From Paenibacillus pasadenensis DSM 19293 (GTDB lineage: Bacteria > Bacillota > Bacilli > Paenibacillales > Paenibacillaceae), in contig NZ_AULW01000001.1 in NCBI RefSeq assembly GCF_000422485.1, positions 496,001-560,000 of the forward strand: 64,000 nucleotides of DNA, read 5' to 3'. Of the stretch, positions 59,141 to 64,000 are shown one piece after another. The stretch's first letter is position 1. The number at the start of each line of letters is the position of its first letter. The notes under the pieces are model-generated. The model saw only the letters and a program-made list of their open reading frames with translations, was not told the origin of the DNA and searched no databases. A program made the position numbers and the translations under genes.

Positions 59141-59163
59141 GAGTCTAATTCTCCTTCGGATCT

Positions 59164-59182
59164 AAACGTAATAATTACTATT
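59164..59182. promoter_or_regulatory. Zur box (zinc uptake repressor site)
   Basis: AAACGTAATAATTACTATT agrees at 16 or more of 19 positions with the Bacillus Zur consensus (AATCGTAATNATTACGATT) and contains the perfect dyad GTAAT-A-ATTAC. It starts right at the -10 box and covers the start point. Confidence 0.82.
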
Positions 59183-59207
59183 ATAGGCGGGCGAGCGGTT
59201 TTGTCAA
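59180..59207 (-). promoter_or_regulatory. Sigma-A promoter of the AAA-rpsN-DUF3024 operon
   Basis: Minus strand: -35 TTGACA (59207-59202), 16-nt spacer, -10 TATAAT (59185-59180). Both hexamers are perfect, as expected for a promoter kept silent by a repressor. Confidence 0.88.
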
Positions 59208-59240
59208 ACCGCTCTTTCCGGCCGTCTCCATTCCAACAGC

Positions 59241-59269
59241 AAAAAGGCCGCCTCAGCGGCAGCCTTTTT
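59241..59269 (-). terminator. Terminator of the GH2-epimerase-GH32 gene group
   Basis: Arms AAAAAGGC and GCCTTTTT with an imperfect inner CGC/GCG stem; T5 on the minus strand, about 75 nt past the GH32 stop. Confidence 0.75.
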
Positions 59270-59341
59270 CCAGCCGAACGTCTCGGTTCCCGGACGTCCG
59301 CGGCGCTTTTTTCGTTTCACGAGCTTTTCGTCCGCCGCTCC

Positions 59342-60799
59342 TCAGCCCCGGCCAGGCAGCTCCAGCGCAAACACGCGCAGAGACGGCAGCTGCAGCTCCG
59401 GGTCCTCGGAGCTCAGCGAGAAGCCGTCGGAGCCGGGAGACGGATAGATCAGGTCGGTCAGCACCGCCTGTCCACCGCAAGCGAACACCTCGACCGATGT
59501 ACGGTCCACCCAGATGTCGAGCTCGATCCGGCCGTCGGCCGGTTCCGCCGCGACCGCATGCCGTCCGGCGAACTGCGGGTGGAAGCCGCTCCGGCCGGAG
59601 CGGGTCCGATCGACGTACAGCTGTCCAAGCTTCGCGTCGAAGCCGATTTCGGTCGTTTCCGCGGCGCCCTTGCGCACCTCCAGGACAAAGGAGGACTGCG
59701 CCGGCAGCACGGCCCGGATGAGGCAGATGTCCAGCCTCAGAGCGGCCAGCGCCTCGGCGGCTGCCGCGAGCGGAGCATCCGCAAGCTCCAGCAGCGGGAC
59801 GAGCGCGCGCTCCAGCTCTCTCGCCGGACGCTGCACGAGCGTGTCGCCGCTCGGCGTCGAGGCGAGCGCCAGCTCCCTCGGCAGCGTCATCGCGCCGCGA
59901 AAGCCCTCCGTCGGCGTCAGGTTGGCGTATTTCCAATTGCTCATCCAGCCGATCAGCAGCCGCCGCCCGTCCTCCTTCGGCACGTCCGACCAGGTTACGC
60001 CCGCATAGTTGTCGCGCCCTCCGTCCAGCCAGCGGACAGCCTGCGAGGCCGCGTCGGGGACGAAGGAGGCGCCGTCGAAGAAGCCGGTGAAGTACTGCGT
60101 GCGCGAGCCTTCCTCCACAGCGGGAGCATCGCCGATGCTGACGAGCAGCACCCATCTGGAGCGGGCCGGATCGCCGTCGACCGCGAGCTCGAACAGGTCC
60201 GGGCATTCCCAGACCCCGTCATGGGAGCCGATGCCGTCGCCGAACTCGCTGCCGAACGTCCACTCCTTCAGGTCAGGCGAGGCATAGAAGCAGACGGTGT
60301 CGCCGCAAGCGACCGCCATCACCCAGCGCGACGTCGGCTCATGCCACAGAACCTTCGGATCGCGGAAGTCGATGTAGTCGTCGTGCTTCAGCACCGGATT
60401 GCCGGCGTATTTCGTCCATGTCCTGCCTCTGTCCTTGCTGTAGGCCAGGCTCTGCGTCTGCAGCGCCGGCTGTCCCTCGCGCTCGAGGTGATGGGTGAAG
60501 ATCGCGACCAGCCCCGGCTCGCCGCCGAAAAAGCCGGTCGTGTCGTTCCAGTCGACGACCGCGCTGCCGGAGAAGATCATGCCGTGCTCGTCGGGGAAGA
60601 GCGCGATGTCCAGCTCCTCCCACTCCGTCAGGTCGCGGCTGACCGCATGGCCCCAGTACATCGGTCCATGCGTCATGCCATGGGGATGGTGCTGGAAGAA
60701 AAGATGATACTCGCCTTCGAAATAAACCATTCCGTTGGGGTCGTTCAGCCAGTTCTCCTTGGCCGAGAAATGGAGCTTGCCCCGATCATGCGCGGACAT
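59342..60799 (-). CDS. GH32 fructan beta-fructosidase / levanase (cytoplasmic)
   Basis: A 485-residue GH32 enzyme. The nucleophile motif is NWLNDPNGMVYFEGEYHLFF (Asp of NDPNG), the transition-state stabiliser is in DYIDFRDPKVLWHE (RDP) and the acid/base Glu in GVWECPDLFELAVD (ECP). The C-terminal beta-sandwich ends SVEVFACGGQAVLTDLIYPS. WGHAVSRDLTEWEELDIALF is typical of exo-acting levanases/inulinases rather than sucrose-6-phosphate hydrolases. No signal peptide, so it acts on imported fructo-oligosaccharides or is exported otherwise. ATG at 60799 has GAGGAGAGAGG. The next gene upstream (aldose epimerase) ends 50 nt before it. Confidence 0.92.
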   Translation of the reverse strand: MSAHDRGKLHFSAKENWLNDPNGMVYFEGEYHLFFQHHPHGMTHGPMYWGHAVSRDLTEWEELDIALFPDEHGMIFSGSAVVDWNDTTGFFGGEPGLVAIFTHHLEREGQPALQTQSLAYSKDRGRTWTKYAGNPVLKHDDYIDFRDPKVLWHEPTSRWVMAVACGDTVCFYASPDLKEWTFGSEFGDGIGSHDGVWECPDLFELAVDGDPARSRWVLLVSIGDAPAVEEGSRTQYFTGFFDGASFVPDAASQAVRWLDGGRDNYAGVTWSDVPKEDGRRLLIGWMSNWKYANLTPTEGFRGAMTLPRELALASTPSGDTLVQRPARELERALVPLLELADAPLAAAAEALAALRLDICLIRAVLPAQSSFVLEVRKGAAETTEIGFDAKLGQLYVDRTRSGRSGFHPQFAGRHAVAAEPADGRIELDIWVDRTSVEVFACGGQAVLTDLIYPSPGSDGFSLSSEDPELQLPSLRVFALELPGRG

Positions 60800-60849
60800 G
60801 TCGCCTCTCTCCTCTATTGCCGATTGGCTTGCCCTGCCCGGAGCGGACG

Positions 60850-61848
60850 CTAGCGGGCGGCCTTCACATACAGCCGGGCGCGCTCCTCCCAGATCTCGCC
60901 GGGCTCCAGGCGGAACAGGCCGATCTCCTCCGCCGGCAGCGGCGACTTGGGCGCGTTCACGAGGTTGACCTGCGGCTCGGGACAGAAGAAGCCCTCCGTC
61001 GCGAAGTTGTTCCAGATCATCCACTGCTTGTAGGACGTGCCGACGTCGTAGACGAGCGTCAAGCCCGCCTTGGCGTCGGTCAGCTCCATCCGGTTGCGGC
61101 CCTGCTGCGGCACGGCCGTGTAGTGGTTGTCCATCGCCGCGTAGAACGGATAGACGCCCTCGCCCTTGAGCTGCTCCTCCTCGGGGCTGAGCGGCTGATG
61201 GCGCGAGGTCGGCAGCATGCGGCCGTCCAGCTCCCAGCGCTCGCCGATCGTCAGCTTGACCTTGCAGTCGGATGCCGCGCTGCCGGGATGGAACGGCGCC
61301 CGCACCGCGGTATGGAACGCGAGCAGGCAAGGCAGCGCGCCGTCGCCCTCGTTGACGACCTGAACCTGCTGGGCGAGGCCGAGCTCGCCCAGCTCGTATT
61401 TCAGCCGGATCGTATAGCGGAACGGGAAGCTCGCATAGCTCGGATGGCTCTCGTCGACGCGGATGGACGTGACGACGTAGCTGCCGCTCGCCGTCGTGCC
61501 GAACTCCTCGATCTCCCAAGGCATGTTGTAGACGAAGCCATGCAGATGGTTGCCCGTTTCCGGCTCGTTGACCGGCAGCTGGAGCGTGCGGCCCTCCCAC
61601 GGAAAAGCTCCGTCCTCGTAGCGGTTCGGCGGGAACAGCACGGGGATGCCGTGGATCATCGGGCGCGCCTTGAACGCCTCCATCTCGTCCTCGGCCGGCT
61701 CATGCAGGAAGCGGCTGCCCGTCTCCGCGTCGCGGAAGGCGATCAGGTTGCCGCCGATTTCCGGCAGCAGCGCCGCTTCATACTTGCCCGACCGCAGCCA
61801 GACCGCCTTTTCGCCCTGGCATGTACCCTCGTATGCTTCATGCTTCAT
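60850..61848 (-). CDS. Aldose 1-epimerase-family protein
   Basis: A 332-residue galactose-mutarotase-fold protein. KYEAALLPEIGGNLIAFRDA, IHGIPVLFPPNRYEDGAFPW (substrate Arg position), NHLHGFVYNMPWEIEEFG (catalytic His in HLHGF), LLAFHTAVRAPFHPG, and YKQWMIWNNFATEGFFCPEP (catalytic-Glu position EP near the C-terminus) are visible. It would interconvert anomers of sugars released by the flanking glycosidases. ATG has GAGGAGGAG upstream. It sits between the GH2 and GH32 genes on the same strand. Confidence 0.88.
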   Translation of the reverse strand: MKHEAYEGTCQGEKAVWLRSGKYEAALLPEIGGNLIAFRDAETGSRFLHEPAEDEMEAFKARPMIHGIPVLFPPNRYEDGAFPWEGRTLQLPVNEPETGNHLHGFVYNMPWEIEEFGTTASGSYVVTSIRVDESHPSYASFPFRYTIRLKYELGELGLAQQVQVVNEGDGALPCLLAFHTAVRAPFHPGSAASDCKVKLTIGERWELDGRMLPTSRHQPLSPEEEQLKGEGVYPFYAAMDNHYTAVPQQGRNRMELTDAKAGLTLVYDVGTSYKQWMIWNNFATEGFFCPEPQVNLVNAPKSPLPAEEIGLFRLEPGEIWEERARLYVKAAR

Positions 61849-61910
61849 GTCTCAGGCTCCTCCTCATGACTCGCGTGTCCTTCTCCACCTTACCTTACCG
61901 CATGGCGAAA

Positions 61911-61931
61911 AGTCCGTCCATAGGACGGACT
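61911..61931 (-). terminator. Terminator of the GH2 gene
   Basis: Nine-bp arms AGTCCGTCC and GGACGGACT, loop ATA, then TTTTCGCC on the minus strand, 24 nt past the GH2 stop. Confidence 0.75.
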
Positions 61932-61955
61932 CCCCCCTCTGCCGCGCCTGCCGGT

Positions 61956-64000
61956 TCAGCGGCAGATCGCCTCGATCGCCACCGGGTAGCGGCCGGCGTC
62001 GCGGCCGTACAGCGACAGGCCGCCTTCGGAGGCGCGCAGCTCCAGCCGCAGGCTGCGGCTTGCGTCGAGCTTCGCCGCGATCCGCGCCGGCACCTGGGCC
62101 CGGCACAGCCAGCCGTAGGAGCCGGCTTCGCTCAGCCGGCTGTCCGCCTCCTGGTAGTGCCAGGAGAGGATGCCGCGCGCGTCGGCCGGATCGTCCGGCA
62201 GGACGAAGGTCGCGATCCGCTCGCCTTCGACAAGGACGTCGACCTGCGACGCATGCTTCTCCTCGCCCGTCATGAAGTGCGTGTTGGCGTTGTTCTGCGC
62301 ATCGGCCCTGTCGCCGTGCATGAAGTTGACGTTCGCGGCCTGGCTCTGTCCCTCCACATGATGCGCGAGCAGGCGCTTGGCGCTGGCTTCGAAGCGGATC
62401 TCCACCTCCGACAGCAGCGGCAGCCGCTCCGCGTCCGGCAGCGCGATGTCGTAGGCGAACGAGCCGGCAAGCCCGCCGCTGAGCTTGCGGCCGCCGATCG
62501 CGGTCCATGCCGTCTCGAACGAGCGCTCCGCCGTCTCGGCGACGGGCACGGATGCGGCGAGCGGCCGGGGGCCGGCTCCTCTGACGTCGAACGTCGTGAA
62601 GTTGCGGCTGACGACCTCGCCCTTCTCGTCGACGAGGCGCAGGCCGAGGACCGCCACCGCGTCCTCGTCCGGCATCGTCACGCGCAGCGGCTGCAGCTCG
62701 GCGACGCCGTAGCCGTCCCACCCCAGCTCGACCTCTCCGCTCTCGCGGATCGTCCTCGCTCCGTCGCGGTCATGCGCCAGCTCCCACCGCAGCGTCAGCT
62801 TCCGCCCGTGGAAGGCATCGCTGTAGCTGGAGCGGAGCAGCTTCACCTCGGCCTCGGAGCCTGCATCCACCGTCCGGCAGGGAGGCTCGTCGACGACGAT
62901 GAAGTCGGCCGCGTGCAGGTCGCGCAGGCTCATGCCCGGCATGACGCCGTCATAGCCGAAGTCCTTGGCCGTGCCGTCCAGGCGGTAATAGCCGTTGAAT
63001 TCGTTCGTCACGTCGCGGAACTCGGTGAAGACGAAGCCGCATAGCTTGTCGTGGCGGCGGAACTCGTTGAGCATATAGCGGTAATGCCAGGCCAGGTCGC
63101 TGTCCCCCGCTCCGCCCTCGATGCCCCAGACGTTGCCGCACTCGCTGTTCATGAGCGGGGCGTCCGTCTGCTTGTTGCCGCCCACATAGTTGAGCTCGGA
63201 GCCGGGATGCGTGCCCGAGACGACATGCTCGACATGCTCGCGCAGCTTGCCGTACCCGTTGATATAGAAATGCCACGTATTGAGGTCGGTCTCGACATGG
63301 TCCCAGTTGCACGGCGAGTTGTCCTCGACAAGACGGGTCGGGTCCAGCTCCTTGGCCCAGCGGTAGCAGCGGCGCACCCACTCCTGGGTTTCCGGGAGGT
63401 ACAGCTGCTGCTGGCCCGCGTCCCCCGTCGTCGACACCGCGCCTGCATCCGTCTTCAGTCCCCAGGTCTCGTTGAACATGACCCACGAGAAGATCGACGG
63501 ATGGTTCCAGTCGCGCTCGATCGTCTCCCGCGCCTCGCTCTCGTACGCGGCGCGCGCCCGCTCGTCCGGATTGCCCCAGAAGCAAGGCATGTCTTCCATG
63601 ACGAGAATGCCGAGCTTGTCGGCCCAGTACAGCTTGCGCGGCTCCTCCGGCTTGATGTGGATGCGCACGAAGTTGAGGCCGAGCCTCTTCATCAAATAGA
63701 TCTCCTCGCGCATCTCTTCGTCGGACGGGTACGTGAAGTAGCCCGTCCGGTGGTAGGACTGGTCGAGCGTGCCGTTCAGGTAGATCGGCTTGCCGTTCAG
63801 CGTGACCCACTTATAGCCGCGCTCGCCGAACGCCTCGGCGCCGATCTCGCGGATGCCGAAATACGTGCCGATGCGGTCCTCGCCCGCCACGCTGGTCAGC
63901 GTCAGCCCGCCTTCGTACAGATGCGGAGCGTCCGGGCTCCACAGCCGCGGCTCCGTGACCGAGAAGCGGACCCGCGCCTCGTTCGCGCCGGCGCCCAGCT
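61956..64000 (-). CDS. GH2-family beta-glycosidase (5' end outside window)
   Basis: The 681 complete codons present belong to a GH2 glycosidase (beta-galactosidase/beta-glucuronidase/mannosidase superfamily). At the cut edge EPRLWSPDAPHLYEGGLTLT is the end of the Ig-like domain; the barrel follows with VTLNGKPIYLNGTLDQSYH, MREEIYLMKRLGLNFVRIHI, DKLGILVMEDMPCFWGNPDE, the acid/base Glu in SIFSWVMFNETWGLKT and the likely nucleophile Glu in APLMNSECGNVWG. The C-terminal 300 residues contain beta-sandwich domains, ending with an extra carbohydrate-binding-like module. The N-terminal sugar-binding domain is missing. The exact substrate is not determinable; the length and GNVWG variant do not match LacZ proper. 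Confidence 0.9.
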   Translation of the reverse strand, partial: LGAGANEARVRFSVTEPRLWSPDAPHLYEGGLTLTSVAGEDRIGTYFGIREIGAEAFGERGYKWVTLNGKPIYLNGTLDQSYHRTGYFTYPSDEEMREEIYLMKRLGLNFVRIHIKPEEPRKLYWADKLGILVMEDMPCFWGNPDERARAAYESEARETIERDWNHPSIFSWVMFNETWGLKTDAGAVSTTGDAGQQQLYLPETQEWVRRCYRWAKELDPTRLVEDNSPCNWDHVETDLNTWHFYINGYGKLREHVEHVVSGTHPGSELNYVGGNKQTDAPLMNSECGNVWGIEGGAGDSDLAWHYRYMLNEFRRHDKLCGFVFTEFRDVTNEFNGYYRLDGTAKDFGYDGVMPGMSLRDLHAADFIVVDEPPCRTVDAGSEAEVKLLRSSYSDAFHGRKLTLRWELAHDRDGARTIRESGEVELGWDGYGVAELQPLRVTMPDEDAVAVLGLRLVDEKGEVVSRNFTTFDVRGAGPRPLAASVPVAETAERSFETAWTAIGGRKLSGGLAGSFAYDIALPDAERLPLLSEVEIRFEASAKRLLAHHVEGQSQAANVNFMHGDRADAQNNANTHFMTGEEKHASQVDVLVEGERIATFVLPDDPADARGILSWHYQEADSRLSEAGSYGWLCRAQVPARIAAKLDASRSLRLELRASEGGLSLYGRDAGRYPVAIEAICR

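Noticed and set aside
1-64000. tRNA, rRNA, transposase, integrase or phage genes
   Set aside because: None recognised on either strand by reading; a tRNAscan and ISfinder run would be needed to exclude short remnants.

Overview
The window is about 64 kb of GC-rich DNA (roughly 65% G+C by eye) from a Gram-positive, low-GC-lineage bacterium that itself has a high-GC genome, most like a Paenibacillaceae (Paenibacillus/Cohnella type). The reasons are strong AGGAGG-type ribosome binding sites almost everywhere, a Bacillus-style AraR-controlled araDBA-araM operon, a zinc-free second copy of ribosomal protein S14, FosB, a c-di-AMP (ydaO-type) riboswitch, CcpA (cre), Fur and Zur boxes, and many plant and fungal polysaccharide hydrolases. 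No rRNA, tRNA, insertion sequence, prophage or CRISPR array was found. Both edges cut a gene (helD on the left, a GH2 glycosidase on the right).

Layout, left to right. 1-3.7 kb: helD (partial), an isochorismatase-fold hydrolase, DNA repair endonuclease IV. 3.8-9.9 kb: a tightly overlapping operon for non-phosphorylated L-fucose-type sugar catabolism (two-piece UxaA-type dehydratase, Gfo/Idh/MocA dehydrogenase, FucU mutarotase, SDR, FAH-type hydrolase), facing a LacI-family regulator, with a clear operator. 10-16.7 kb: fosB, a riboswitch-controlled NlpC/P60 wall hydrolase, GH18 chitinase, an AraC regulator with a GH27 alpha-galactosidase, and a CBS gene divergent from a MarR gene over twin palindromes. 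16.8-20.5 kb: copper ATPase and an odd stand-alone subtilase. 21.3-28.4 kb: a four-gene cluster of mostly unrecognised proteins (GH25-like DUF1906 protein, six-TM protein, P47/TULIP-like protein, 1217-residue giant); this is the best candidate for an undescribed system. 28.4-29.6 kb: gene-free minisatellite DNA, including an 11-copy array of 52-bp hairpin units. 29.6-34.9 kb: an overlapping signalling operon (YiiX-like protein, 7TMR-DISM kinase, receiver-kinase hybrid, LuxR-type regulator). 35-40 kb: SET protein, ArsR plus a four-domain CoA-disulfide reductase/rhodanese/TusA/DsrE fusion, and adaA-adaB. 40.5-42.6 kb: DUF2339 membrane protein. 43-57 kb: araM-araA-araB-araD, two GH43 enzymes, a Fur-box iron-siderophore ABC importer and araR. 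57-59.2 kb: mscL and a probable Zur-regulated operon (AAA+ ATPase, zinc-free S14, DUF3024). 59.3-64 kb: GH32 fructanase, aldose epimerase and GH2 glycosidase.

The carbohydrate genes fit a saprophyte that trims arabinogalactan, galactosides, fructans and chitin, takes up the monomers and oxidises them through AraABD and the fucose route; AraR, a LacI protein, an AraC protein and CcpA appear to gate this. A cross-cutting oddity is how many genes and gaps carry short tandem duplications (units of 15, 33, 36, 38, 44, 51 and 52 bp), including low-complexity inserts in otherwise conserved enzymes.

All calls come from reading sequence and recognising families; no database search was run.
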